Shown in pieces: positions 44,160 to 52,949 of a stretch of 64,000 nucleotides of DNA; the first letter of the stretch is position 1, and every line of letters starts with the position of its first letter. Position numbers and translations under genes: made by a program. The stretch is from DASYDU01 sp050248495 (GTDB lineage: Bacteria > Planctomycetota > Planctomycetia > Pirellulales > Lacipirellulaceae), in assembly GCA_050248495.1 (NCBI GenBank), contig JBFWSG010000002.1:1-64000 (forward strand), in the 5' to 3' direction. The notes beneath the pieces were generated by a model. It ran no database searches and was not told the DNA's origin. It saw nothing but the letters and a program-made list of their open reading frames with translations.

Positions 44160-44759
44160 ATGGAATCACATGATCAGCAATTGCTGGCGAGCCTTGAGTT
44201 GGATGAGGAACTGAAGGAGTTTGTGGTAGAGGCACTTGCGGAGGACGAGTTTCGATCGGTCAGCGAGTACTTGCGGTGGCTCATCCAACGGGAACGACGG
44301 AATAGGATCCGAGAAAATGTGGAGTGCTTGATTTGTCAAGGGCTGGAGAGTGGGCCAGCGGTGCCCGTGACCGCTGAATATTGGGCTGAGATTCTGCCAG
44401 GATTTGTCGCTAAGGATAGCGCGAATGATTGTGGCGACGGCTGGCCAGTTAGTTGCCGACCGATCGTGGCCCAGGATCTTATGACGCTCGTCGCGGAAGT
44501 TGCACCGAATAATGAAATCGCTGCGAAGCGGTTTTTGCAGTCGGTAGTTCGGACCGTGAGCGCTATCGGTCGAAAACCGTCCGGAGGCTTCATAATGTCG
44601 GGTTTCAAACCGCAGGGACTCTCTATGTGTCCGGTTGGGCGTTCGATAGCCCGCGTTGCTTACTTGGCATCCGTTAAATCGGGAGTTGATGTCGTTCGCA
44701 TCCTGCATCGTGATACACATCAGGTTCTCAAGAAGCACATTGACAGCTCCGGGGATTGA
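44160..44759 (+). CDS. ParD-ParE-type antitoxin-toxin fusion
   Basis: One uninterrupted frame (199 residues from the ATG at 44160; an ATG at 44142 is also possible) joins two modules. Residues 1-70 are ParD-like: 'LKEFVVEALAEDEFRSVSEYLRWLIQRERR' then 'GLESGPAVPVTAEYWAEIL'. Residues ~100-195 are ParE/RelE-like: 'RPIVAQDLMTLVAEVAPNNEIAAKRFLQSVVRTVSAIGRKP' ending 'GVDVVRILHRDTHQVLKKHI', which matches the C-terminal toxin strand. The two are normally separate genes. It may be an inactive fusion or a self-restraining toxin. Confidence 0.65.
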   Translation: MESHDQQLLASLELDEELKEFVVEALAEDEFRSVSEYLRWLIQRERRNRIRENVECLICQGLESGPAVPVTAEYWAEILPGFVAKDSANDCGDGWPVSCRPIVAQDLMTLVAEVAPNNEIAAKRFLQSVVRTVSAIGRKPSGGFIMSGFKPQGLSMCPVGRSIARVAYLASVKSGVDVVRILHRDTHQVLKKHIDSSGD

Positions 44760-44860
44760 GATCGATGGCTGCGTCATTTGAGTGTTTGACCAGCGAATAC
44801 GTGGCCGACACTCATGCTGTATTGCCGGCTAGCGGCGGGCTGTCAGTGGGGCGCGGCGGT

Positions 44861-45304
44861 CTAGTGAGAATGCTTTAGCACGTGCAGAATTTCTTCACGG
44901 ACCTCTTCCAACTTAAGACCGAGACGAGTCAATACCTGGGCCGCGATGCCCTCCCCCTCGCGCATCAGGCCGAGCAGGATATGGTCGGTATCGACGAACT
45001 CGTGGTTCAGTTGCCGAGCTTCGTCCCTGGCGTGGTCGATGGCCATCTGCGCGCCTGAAGTGAACTCAAGCGACTCGATCATAGGGACGGTCGGGTTAGA
45101 ACCGACGCTCTTTTTTACGGAACGTCGAATATCAGTGAGTTCGACGCCAAGATTGTGAAGCACCTTCACGGCGGTGCCATTTCGTACGTTGATGAGGCCC
45201 AACAGTAAATGCTCAGTCCCAATTGAGTCGTGATGAAATTGCCGCGCTTCTTTGTCGGCGAATTGGACAGCTTCGAGCCCGCCATCAGCGAACATCTCAT
45301 TCAT
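44861..45304 (-). CDS. Stand-alone double Clp N-terminal domain protein
   Basis: From the ATG at 45304 the 147-residue protein contains two Clp_N repeats: 'ARQFHHDSIGTEHLLLGLINVRNGTAVKVL' and 'ARQLNHEFVDTDHILLGLMREGEGIAAQVL'. These match the ClpC/ClpA substrate-adaptor-binding domain, but the ATPase modules are absent. It could act as a decoy or adaptor for ClpC. An upstream in-frame extension to 45448 has no similarity and is left out. Confidence 0.8.
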   Translation of the reverse strand: MNEMFADGGLEAVQFADKEARQFHHDSIGTEHLLLGLINVRNGTAVKVLHNLGVELTDIRRSVKKSVGSNPTVPMIESLEFTSGAQMAIDHARDEARQLNHEFVDTDHILLGLMREGEGIAAQVLTRLGLKLEEVREEILHVLKHSH

Positions 45305-45461
45305 AGATCGCGTTTGCGCCTCACGTGTATTGAGTTGACTGTTACGCAACTTGGTGTGAGTACCGCGAGCGAAGCGTACCAAGTTTTGTGACCGCTTTGG
45401 AGTTCCATCGCATTCGTTCATTGAACTGCACCGGGACCGAGACGGCAAGACAAGGGCGATG

Positions 45462-45803
45462 CTATTTGCTGTCGCCAGCCATGCTGAATCGCGCCAAAAC
45501 GACGGCGTCTAACCGGTCCGTCTTCGCCAGCATTCCCAAAGCCTTCGCGAAGTCCCGAACTTGACGCGGATTGGCGAGTGCCACGGGAACGCGGGCCTCG
45601 AACAGCTTGTAGAGCACGTCACGCTCGTAACCACCGGTGGATTCAAGGACGACAAGGTCCACGGAACAATCCATCAACCGCTCGACCAATTCATCGACGC
45701 CGGACGGATCGTTGTTGACACGAAGATCGATGCCACTTGGCAGGATATGGACATCCAGAAAAGCCTTGCTCACATCGATTCCAACGGCAATGATTTCTGA
45801 CAC
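45462..45803 (-). pseudogene. IS110-family transposase, N-terminal relic
   Basis: The 113-residue frame matches the IS110 DEDD RuvC-like domain: 'IIAVGIDVSKAFLDVHIL', 'VVLESTGGYERDVLYKLFEARVPVALANPRQVRDFAKALGMLAKTDRLDA'. A full transposase is 300-400 residues; the C-terminal Tnp domain with its catalytic serine is missing. The frame ends at a stop just after 'VLARFSMAGDSK', so this is a truncated, probably dead copy. Confidence 0.85.
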
Positions 45804-46514
45804 GAGGACGCTCCCTTCCTTGCATGCGAGCTCGCAGTGCGGCTCTGGCGACTGATCGGGAAACCCCTTGAACCAGGCCGTGTTCCAGCTCCCACCGGCG
45901 TCTTCGCGCCCGAACGGCTACCGAACTCCGGCCCGGTCGCCGTTTTCTGGGCGCGCCCAGAAAACGGCGGGGCTGCCCTCAAAGAGAGGGCATGAACAAG
46001 ATACAAGAACGGCTACGCCGAAAGCTCCCACACCCGGCTGCGTGACGAGTTCCTAGCCACCGAGAAATTCTAGAGCTAGCTACGGTACGAAAGCTCACCG
46101 TGAGCTGGAGAGAAGACTATAGCCACTAACGGCCGCACAGCTCGCTCGGGTACATTGCCCCCGTCGAGTTCGCGGCCCGCTGCACCGCCTCCGCTACGAA
46201 GTTGCTTTTGGCTACGTCTCAAGCAACTTCTCCACTCCAGCAGTGCAGCGGAACAGTCCCAACACCTTCATAGCAACTGGCAGGAATTTAGGGCTGGTCA
46301 GGGGCTTCGGCGGTTCGATTTGGATAGCCGATAATCTTCCCGACCCGCCTCTTCAGGGCATTGGCGACCAGACCGTACATGACTTACAAGAATCGGGAAC
46401 TGCGGTACCAACGATGTGTGATCAGCCTGGCAGTCAATTAAGGGGGTAACGTCGGCTATTCGCAACGATTCCTCGTAGTTAAAATCAGGTTCATGTTCTT
46501 TGGAGGCGGCGGCG
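45804..46514. mobile_element. IS110 upstream end and empty gap, with a 32-nt perfect palindrome
   Basis: The bases upstream of the transposase relic are where IS110 elements carry their left end and bridge-RNA region. A perfect palindrome, CGCCGTTTTCTGGGCG then its reverse complement (45938-45969), lies 135 bases before the transposase start. Further right, GAAGTTGCTT pairs with AAGCAACTTC (46198-46230). No gene is visible to 46514, apart from the GGAGG before the Crp-like gene. Confidence 0.5.
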
Positions 46515-47282
46515 ATGGTTGATCAAATTTGGTACGTCAAGAACTGCCGACTTTTCGATCAGCTTTCGGATGGGCAATTTGCTCAGCTTGAGCGTAGCGC
46601 TCGTATAAGGCGGTTTCCAAAGGGGGCCACGATCTATCTTCCATCGGACGCTGGAAGCGGCGTGTTCTTGCTAGCCGACGGCCGAGTCAAGCTGTGCTCG
46701 ATCACGCCAGATGGCAAGCAGGCAATTCTCGCATTTATCGAACCTGGTGAGCTATTTGGTGAGCTGGCGATATTAGGGGAATCTGAGCGAGAGGAGCACG
46801 CGGAGGCGATGGCGGCATCCACGCTGGTCTTATTGCCCGGTGACGCTCTCGAACGGCTGATGAACGAATCTGCCGCGCTAGCACTCGGCGTCACAAAGCT
46901 AATTGGCTTACGACGGAAGAGAATCGAGCGGCGCTTGAAGTCTCTCCTATTTCGCTCAAACCGCGACCGCTTGATTCATCTGCTGCTGGATTTATCAGGT
47001 CAATATGGCAAGCAGGATAAGGACGGTATCTTGCTTGCTATCCCGTTGTCACATCAGGACTTGGCCTCGATTATTGGAGCGACGCGCGAAACGGTGACTA
47101 CCCTGCTCGGCGAACTACAATTAGAGAGATTGCTGAAGGTCGCGCGACAGCGGCTCGTGATTCGAGATTTAGGCCGACTGGCAAAATGTGTGCAAATGCG
47201 CCCTCCGGCTTTGCCGTCCGAACAGGAAAAACTGACCAGTTTGGAACGAGCGGGCCAGCCTCCGCTGGGTACCGGGCCTTGA
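46515..47282 (+). CDS. Crp/Fnr-family transcriptional regulator
   Basis: The ATG at 46515 follows GGAGG and gives 255 residues. The cyclic-nucleotide-binding-like domain runs 'LFDQLSDGQFAQLERSARIRRFPKGATIY' and 'GVFLLADGRVKLCSITPDGKQAILAFIEPGELFGELAIL'. The helix-turn-helix is 'LSHQDLASIIGATRETVTTLLGELQLERLL'. No Fnr-type iron-sulphur cysteines are seen in the N-terminus. The neighbours hint at an envelope redox role, but no operator is apparent. Confidence 0.85.
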   Translation: MVDQIWYVKNCRLFDQLSDGQFAQLERSARIRRFPKGATIYLPSDAGSGVFLLADGRVKLCSITPDGKQAILAFIEPGELFGELAILGESEREEHAEAMAASTLVLLPGDALERLMNESAALALGVTKLIGLRRKRIERRLKSLLFRSNRDRLIHLLLDLSGQYGKQDKDGILLAIPLSHQDLASIIGATRETVTTLLGELQLERLLKVARQRLVIRDLGRLAKCVQMRPPALPSEQEKLTSLERAGQPPLGTGP

Positions 47283-47413
47283 TTTAGTTTTGCGAATGTT
47301 GGCTCCTTCACAGAGAAATCGGCCCAGATACGCGAAACTTGACGAAGAGCGAAGTTCCAACCGAAAAGTGCGTAAGTCGGGACGCTTTGCTCCGATTTAG
47401 AAATGATCTCACC

Positions 47414-47926
47414 ATGAGCGCCGACCAACAATCTTCGCAAGAGTGGAAACCGTGTGACTCGGGGTACCTCGTTCGCTTTGCACGGCGGGCCAGATTTCAG
47501 CGGCGCAAGCGCGTTGCCACGTGGGTGTCTGCGGGGGCCGCGGTAGTTCTCCTGGCTGTGAGCCTTGCTGTCTGGAGTTCCGGATTGAGGTCGGGAACTG
47601 AGGAAAACTACTTTGGTGGGATTGCATGCCACGAAGTTGCTGAAAGTCTGCCCGCGATGATGGCAGGGACAGTTTCGGACGAGCTGCGAGCAAAGATTGA
47701 GGAGCATCTGCGCCACTGCTCACGATGCCAAGAAGCCATGCGGAAGATGGAGGCCGGCCAGGCGTCGGTTCATGCGGCGGGCTGGGGCCAGCCTTGCGAC
47801 TGTCCATACTGCCAGCGCCGTCATCAATTGGCGATCGAATTCGCCACGACGGAACGGAAATCTTTCGCCATGCTTTTGTCGATGGTCGATCGACCGGTAA
47901 CGCCGGCCGTCTTTGGGCAAAATTGA
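47414..47926 (+). CDS. Membrane protein with anti-sigma-like zinc finger
   Basis: The 170-residue protein has one membrane segment (VSAGAAVVLLAVSLAVWSS) and then 'CHEVAESLPAMM ... IEEHLRHCSRCQEAM', the HxxxCxxC pattern of zf-HC2 anti-sigma domains. It also has a second 'CDCPYCQRRH' cluster. The order membrane-then-finger is the reverse of most anti-sigma factors, so this may be a divergent sensor. It follows a Crp-like gene and precedes a thioredoxin gene. Confidence 0.55.
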   Translation: MSADQQSSQEWKPCDSGYLVRFARRARFQRRKRVATWVSAGAAVVLLAVSLAVWSSGLRSGTEENYFGGIACHEVAESLPAMMAGTVSDELRAKIEEHLRHCSRCQEAMRKMEAGQASVHAAGWGQPCDCPYCQRRHQLAIEFATTERKSFAMLLSMVDRPVTPAVFGQN

Positions 47927-48120
47927 AGGCCCAGGTGCAGAGCGGGGTGCGGTTCAGCGGCTGACTCCGTACCGCCCCTGCCTGCACCAATGACGCGGTG
48001 CGGACAAGAGTCACCGCGATCTGTGTCCCAGTTCACGTTTCGGATTGGGAAACTTGCCGATCCAATTGGTGAGAACCATTTCTGGGTCGCTTTTCGTCAC
48101 TAATTGGACGCACGCAGATC

Positions 48121-48591
48121 ATGAACGAGACAACGCAAATCCAGGCGATTATCTGTTTGTTCGTAAGTCTTATTTCCACTATAGACGCGACCGCACAGAG
48201 CCCGCCCGCTCAGCCGCCGCAGATTTACTGGTTGCAGTCGCCGCAGCAGGCTTCGCAACTGGCCAGCCAATTCCATACGCCAATTCTGGTCTATGTCACC
48301 TCGGAACACTGCGGGTATTGCCGAAAGATGGAGCGTGAAACTTGGAGCAATCCGCAAATAATCTCGATGGTTGAAGAAGGCTTCATTCCTTTAGAGCTGA
48401 CCGCCGAGCGAGATCGCGAGATGATCGCGGCCATGGGAATCCGCGCCTTCCCGACTACGTTGCTTTTCACCTCAGACGCTCAATTTGTTGGGGGTGCGCC
48501 GGGCTACCTGACACCACTCCAGGCAGCCGGACTCATGAAACGCATGTCGCGTCCGGAAATTACTGCGAACCACGTCGAGGTGAGCCAGTGA
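48121..48591 (+). CDS. Exported thioredoxin-fold protein
   Basis: A signal-like N-terminus (IQAIICLFVSLISTIDATAQS) leads into a thioredoxin domain with 'ILVYVTSEHCGYCRKMERETW'; the CGYC is the redox pair. 'IRAFPTTLLF' carries the cis-proline. It would reduce or oxidise disulphides outside the cytoplasm. 156 residues in all. Confidence 0.75.
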   Translation: MNETTQIQAIICLFVSLISTIDATAQSPPAQPPQIYWLQSPQQASQLASQFHTPILVYVTSEHCGYCRKMERETWSNPQIISMVEEGFIPLELTAERDREMIAAMGIRAFPTTLLFTSDAQFVGGAPGYLTPLQAAGLMKRMSRPEITANHVEVSQ

Positions 48592-48645
48592 GCGCCACAA
48601 TCAGGCATTGGTACTGGACACGTCGCGTCAAACAGCCCAAGTCGA

Positions 48646-49146
48646 CTAGGCAGCCGTCAACTTGGATTGGTCAGAATTGACCGTTTGATAAATGTAGAGG
48701 TACGCGCCTATCGCAAAGAGCTGCAGTGTCGGGACGTCGACCGTCGTGGCGACTACAAACCCGCAGCGATTCCAAAAGAAGTCTCGCTGTGACTCTCCCA
48801 CCAACGGCCACCAAGTTAAGCGCTCATAGACGATGATCGCAACAAGCATGGCGACCGACGCCACACAGAGAGTCGTGCCAATACGCCGCAGGGAATGCCC
48901 CGACAACCAACCTGATTTCTGAAACAGGACCACTGCGGGCACGAGCACGACGAACCAAGACAGATGGCAAGAGATTAACGCCTGGAGCGGCGGGCCGCAT
49001 CCCCAAGGTCCGCAGATCGCGTGTCCCCAATTGCCGGACAAGTTTGCGATCGAGAGCGTGGTGGTCAGGGTTGCCGACCAAGCGACGAGCCCAGCGATGA
49101 CGCGAAAAACATTCATCGATAACGACTGGCTACCTATGACGGCCAT
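48646..49146 (-). CDS. Hypothetical four-helix membrane protein
   Basis: I take the ATG at 49146, because the lipoprotein gene stops at 49151; this gives 166 residues. Four hydrophobic stretches are seen (VFRVIAGLVAWSATLTTTLSI, LSWFVVLVPAVVLF, TTLCVASVAMLVAIIVY, TLQLFAIGAYLYIY), with 'HAICGPWGCGPPL' facing outward. No family is recognised. It is probably co-transcribed with the lipoprotein. Confidence 0.55.
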   Translation of the reverse strand: MAVIGSQSLSMNVFRVIAGLVAWSATLTTTLSIANLSGNWGHAICGPWGCGPPLQALISCHLSWFVVLVPAVVLFQKSGWLSGHSLRRIGTTLCVASVAMLVAIIVYERLTWWPLVGESQRDFFWNRCGFVVATTVDVPTLQLFAIGAYLYIYQTVNSDQSKLTAA

Positions 49147-49150
49147 TTCT

Positions 49151-49348
49151 CTATCGGCCACTTGAACCCTGATCGGGCTGAGCAGCTGCCGATTTCGAGC
49201 CGGAGCCCTCTCCATCATCATCGGGCTGATTCGTCTGAGCCTCCGGCTTCGAACCAGGATTCGATCCTGACGAGCAACCAATTCCACAGGGAGCGGCGAG
49301 TACGAGCGATAAGACCAGGCGAGATGTCCAAAGCCGTTTTGTATCCAT
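49151..49348 (-). CDS. Small lipoprotein
   Basis: The 65-residue protein has a lipobox at 'LSLVLAAPCGIGCSSG' and then a low-complexity acidic/polar tail (SKPEAQTNQPDDDGEGSG). It is likely anchored in the membrane. It ends four bases before the membrane protein gene. Confidence 0.6.
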   Translation of the reverse strand: MDTKRLWTSRLVLSLVLAAPCGIGCSSGSNPGSKPEAQTNQPDDDGEGSGSKSAAAQPDQGSSGR

Positions 49349-49480
49349 AGTGAGCTCACTCTCTTCGCACGACCATTGAATGAACGCCCTCATCCTTCCG
49401 ATCGTAGCTTCAATGCCATCAGCCCGTCCGTGAAATGCCCAACAGATGATCGGGATGAACTAACCTCGGCCCCGTCAACA

Positions 49481-50005
49481 CTATCGGTGTACTATCGCCG
49501 CGAGAGAGGCGGCCAACTGCCCTAGCAGTAATCGTGGCACTCGATCCCATCGAGACCGAATTATTGGCAACGAGATCCTTGTCGAGTTCCTGCGACGCTG
49601 CTCTGGCCAGCAACTCGTCTGCATTGCTAAAGGCGCGGACCCGCCCGCGGCAACGCTCGCGGTGGCGGTCTCGGCAGTGATTTTAGAAGACTCGTCAACA
49701 ACAATTCTGGCAGTATCACCGCAATGCCCCAGGAACTGGAGGCGAGCCGCTCCCAGTGCGACACCACTTTGGCCAATGTTACATCGCGCGACGAGCATAC
49801 AACGTCCGCCGCTTGGAAACCAGAAATAGCAGGCCTTGTTTTTGCAGGCTTCGGCCATGGGACGAGACAGGTTCTGCACCGATGCTTCGGGATTTGAATC
49901 GCAAATGGCGAAAGTCACGGCGTCCGGGCTGATCGTCAGTACTGAGACGTCGAGGGAATCCGAAATACATACTTGCTCTCCGCGTCGGCGATGCACGATC
50001 TTCAT
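49481..50005 (-). CDS. CsrA-like protein with long C-terminal extension
   Basis: The first ~35 residues (MKIVHRRRGEQVCISDSLDVSVLTISPDAVTFAI) follow CsrA (M-V-x-R-x-x-x-E-x-I-x-I), though the basic RNA-contacting end of the core seems altered. The remaining ~140 residues are unlike CsrA and cysteine-bearing (CKNKACYFWF, CMLVARCN); they may be a second domain or chance extension. The true role is uncertain. An AGGACAG lies just before the ATG. Confidence 0.45.
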   Translation of the reverse strand: MKIVHRRRGEQVCISDSLDVSVLTISPDAVTFAICDSNPEASVQNLSRPMAEACKNKACYFWFPSGGRCMLVARCNIGQSGVALGAARLQFLGHCGDTARIVVDESSKITAETATASVAAGGSAPLAMQTSCWPEQRRRNSTRISLPIIRSRWDRVPRLLLGQLAASLAAIVHR

Positions 50006-50279
50006 ATCTCTGTCCTCCTGTCCTTTCTAGTTGCCCGGGCCGAAGCCTCGGATTGTGGAAGGTCGCGAGCGCCCCTTCACGCTTCCAAGCCTAGTCCGGA
50101 ACGACATATCCGACTGTGAGTGACAATACAGATGCGCGCTAGCATCCTGTCGCGACTTTTTGGTCGATCAGGCAGCGAGCCGAGTGTGGTGTGATTCACA
50201 GTCGAAAACGATTTGCGGAGGTATGCTGACGTACGGATTCGAGTCGATCATGGGCCCTGGGAGTAGAGAAGGAGTTTCA

Positions 50280-51389
50280 ATGTCGACGTACGAAGACGAT
50301 CAACGGCGGAGTTCTGATCAACCTGATTTGGCTTCACACCGGGAGTCCTATCTTTCGGCTGCCTGCGCATGTGCGTGGCACTCGATGGCCGGTTGGATCG
50401 TTCCCCTGGCGATATTTCTTCTTATCTGCTCGAAACTGTGGATGGCCGACCAATCATCGGGCATCAGCGATGAAACAATCGACGGGTCAGAACGGATCAC
50501 GTTGGCGCAGTCCTCGATGCGGAGTGGCACCAGTGGGCCGTTCGACCTTTCCGGCGCCACGATCCCGCGCAATGAAATTGTGTCGGGCGGTCCGCCAAAA
50601 GACGGAATACCTGCACTCTCGACGCCGGAATTCATTGCGGCGACGAAAGCGACATACCTAGGATCGCAAGATCGCGTGATCGGATTCTCGCGCGGGCAGG
50701 AGGCCCGGGCATATCCACTCAAGATCCTCAATTATCACGAGATCGTCAACGATCGAGTGGGCGGCGCGCCGGTGGCGATCACCTATTGTCCGCTGTGTGA
50801 CTCGGCAGCCGTCTTCGATCGCCGCACCTCTTTGGGTGAGCGGGAATTCGGCGTCTCGGGGCTGCTTTACAACAGCAATGTGCTGATGTACGACCGGTCG
50901 GGACAGGTGGACAGCCTCTGGTCGCAGGTTAAAGCCGAAGGCGTCTCGGGTCCCGGCGCGAAGACCAAACTGAAGGCGCTTCCTCTGCAACTCACGACCT
51001 GGAGCGATTGGGTCGCTCGTTATCCAGAGACGCTCGTTCTCTCGCCGCAGACGGGGCATGCACGTAACTATGACCGCGATCCGTATGCCGGATACTTCCA
51101 TCGTCCACAGTTAATGTTTCCGGCCCGTCCCACGAGTGACCGATTGCCGACGAAAGAACGGGTCCTGGGCGTGTGGACCGATGGCGTAGCTCGCGCGTAT
51201 CCCGTCTCGGCCTTCGGAACAGACCGGAGACAAATCGTCCAGGAAATCGACGGCAAGCGTGTGGTCATCGAATTCGATCCGACGGCTCAATCGCTCCGCG
51301 TCGCGGACGCGGAGGAAGGCGTCGAATGTATGTATTCATTGTGGTTTGCCTGGCACGCGTTCCGGCCACAGACCGAGGTATTCCAATGA
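50280..51389 (+). CDS. DUF3179 domain protein
   Basis: The ATG at 50280 follows AAGGAG and gives 369 residues. After one membrane segment (MAGWIVPLAIFLLICSKLWM) comes the DUF3179 domain: 'KILNYHEIVNDRVGGAPVAITYCPLCDSAAVFDRR', then 'FGVSGLLYNSNVLMYDRS' and 'GVWTDGVARAYPVSAF'. The CPLCD motif is characteristic. The family's activity is unknown. Its TGA overlaps the protease ATG. Confidence 0.85.
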   Translation: MSTYEDDQRRSSDQPDLASHRESYLSAACACAWHSMAGWIVPLAIFLLICSKLWMADQSSGISDETIDGSERITLAQSSMRSGTSGPFDLSGATIPRNEIVSGGPPKDGIPALSTPEFIAATKATYLGSQDRVIGFSRGQEARAYPLKILNYHEIVNDRVGGAPVAITYCPLCDSAAVFDRRTSLGEREFGVSGLLYNSNVLMYDRSGQVDSLWSQVKAEGVSGPGAKTKLKALPLQLTTWSDWVARYPETLVLSPQTGHARNYDRDPYAGYFHRPQLMFPARPTSDRLPTKERVLGVWTDGVARAYPVSAFGTDRRQIVQEIDGKRVVIEFDPTAQSLRVADAEEGVECMYSLWFAWHAFRPQTEVFQ

Positions 51390-52879
51390 TTCGGAGTCTA
51401 AAATGCATCGCTGTGACGTGGACCGCACTTTGGGCGATCTCGGGTAGTGCGGCGCGGGGAGGCGTCATTCGTCATGATCGCACCGACGCAGCATATACCA
51501 CACTCGCTGCCGATCCGCGATTCGCTGCCGTCGGCAAGATCACGGGCAGCGAGCCCGGCGGGGCCTTCTTAGCTTCCGGCACTCTCATCCGTAATCAATG
51601 GGTACTCACCGCCGCCCACGTTGTTGACGGGACAGACGGCCACGGGGCAGGTTTGAGCAACCTGCGATTCCATGTCGGCGGAGCAAATTTCGAGGCGACC
51701 CAGTGGTTTGTCCACCCCAATTGGGCCACTTCGGGAGGCGAGAGCAACCTGTTCGCCGGCTGGGATCTGGGATTGGTGCGGCTCGATCAACCGGTGAGCA
51801 GCCTCACCCCGGCAAACCTGTTTACAGGCGGCAGTGAGTTAGGACAGGCCGCCACGATCGTGGGATATGGCTCGACTGGCACAGGCTTGACCGGTACCCA
51901 GCCTAATTCGGCCGGCACAAAGCGCGCGGGTAACAACATCGTGGACATTTCCGGCGAGCAAATTTCACCCGGCAGCACCGTCTCCATCAGGAACAACCGG
52001 ATGCTTGCTATCGATTTCGATCAGCCAGGCAATCCGAGTGCGTCGACGCTTGGAAACTCGACACCGCTCAATCTGGAGTATCTGGCCGCGCCGGGCGACA
52101 GCGGCGGCGGACTCTTTATCGAAGTGGGCGGGGAAATGTTGCTCGCTGGCGTGAATTCGCTTACGTCGACGCTCGACGGATCGGTAAACTCTGATTACGG
52201 CGACCGTGCCGCGTTCACACGCGTATCGCAGTTCTTGTCGTGGATCGACAACGTGATCGCCGAGAATTCTCCCTTGATATCGACGGTTCTGCCAGGCGAC
52301 TACAACGGCGATGGCGTCGTCGAAGAGGCAGACTACACGGTGTGGCGTGACTCGCTCGGTCAACACGGTGCGGACTTGCTGGCGGATGCCAATCGTGACG
52401 GCGTTGTTGATTCCGACGATTACCGCGTATGGAAGAGTAACTTTGGTGAAACCTTGGGCGATGGCAGTGGAGCAGTGGGGGGATTCTCAATCGGCGCAAT
52501 CGTACCTGAGCCAAGTGCGTTGATCCTGGTCTTCATCGGCGTTTCCGGAGCGTTTGTAATTCCTCTCGGCGGTCGCCAAATGATGCGTAGACCAACTTGT
52601 CGCGAAGATGCGTTCGAGGACATCCACATCCTCAGCGAAGCAGAGTTCTATTTGCTGGTTGGCAAGGATGCAATAAATCGCCTGCGCCGGGGCAGTCGCT
52701 TCGACGCACTTGGAGAATCGCTGAATCTATCGCCCAAGGACATCGCCAGGGCGATGCGTTTTGCAGTAAGTCCAAATAGCTTAATCATGCGGGCCCTGCT
52801 TGACGATTGGCCCTGGCACCTGATCGTCGAACGGATCGACACACGAACGGACGATGCTTTCACCGACTGGAGCGACTGA
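51386..52879 (+). CDS. Trypsin-like serine protease with dockerin-like and PEP-CTERM regions
   Basis: The ATG overlaps the DUF3179 stop (ATGA) and begins a signal peptide (MIRSLKCIAVTWTALWAISG). The S1 catalytic triad is visible: 'WVLTAAHVVDG' (His), 'GWDLGLVRL' (Asp) and 'APGDSGGGLF' (Ser). Two dockerin-like calcium loops follow (DYNGDGVVEEADYTVWRDSLG; DANRDGVVDSDDYRVWKSN), then the PEP-CTERM 'VPEPSALILVFIGVSGAFVI'. Unusually about 90 more residues come after it (IHILSEAEFYLLVGKD ...), so the tail is not terminal. A fused neighbour or lost stop is likely. Confidence 0.8.
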   Translation: MIRSLKCIAVTWTALWAISGSAARGGVIRHDRTDAAYTTLAADPRFAAVGKITGSEPGGAFLASGTLIRNQWVLTAAHVVDGTDGHGAGLSNLRFHVGGANFEATQWFVHPNWATSGGESNLFAGWDLGLVRLDQPVSSLTPANLFTGGSELGQAATIVGYGSTGTGLTGTQPNSAGTKRAGNNIVDISGEQISPGSTVSIRNNRMLAIDFDQPGNPSASTLGNSTPLNLEYLAAPGDSGGGLFIEVGGEMLLAGVNSLTSTLDGSVNSDYGDRAAFTRVSQFLSWIDNVIAENSPLISTVLPGDYNGDGVVEEADYTVWRDSLGQHGADLLADANRDGVVDSDDYRVWKSNFGETLGDGSGAVGGFSIGAIVPEPSALILVFIGVSGAFVIPLGGRQMMRRPTCREDAFEDIHILSEAEFYLLVGKDAINRLRRGSRFDALGESLNLSPKDIARAMRFAVSPNSLIMRALLDDWPWHLIVERIDTRTDDAFTDWSD

Positions 52880-52949
52880 GTCCATTCGTTGAATGAGTGA
52901 ACACGCCGAGTCCTGCGAGCGCAAAGTGTGATTTGCTCGCATAGCAGCA

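Noticed and set aside
45462..45803. Active IS110 element
   Set aside because: The transposase lacks its C-terminal catalytic-serine domain and no second end was found.
46243..46449. Small open frame before the Crp gene
   Set aside because: No ribosome site and no recognisable composition; it lies in the IS110 side region.
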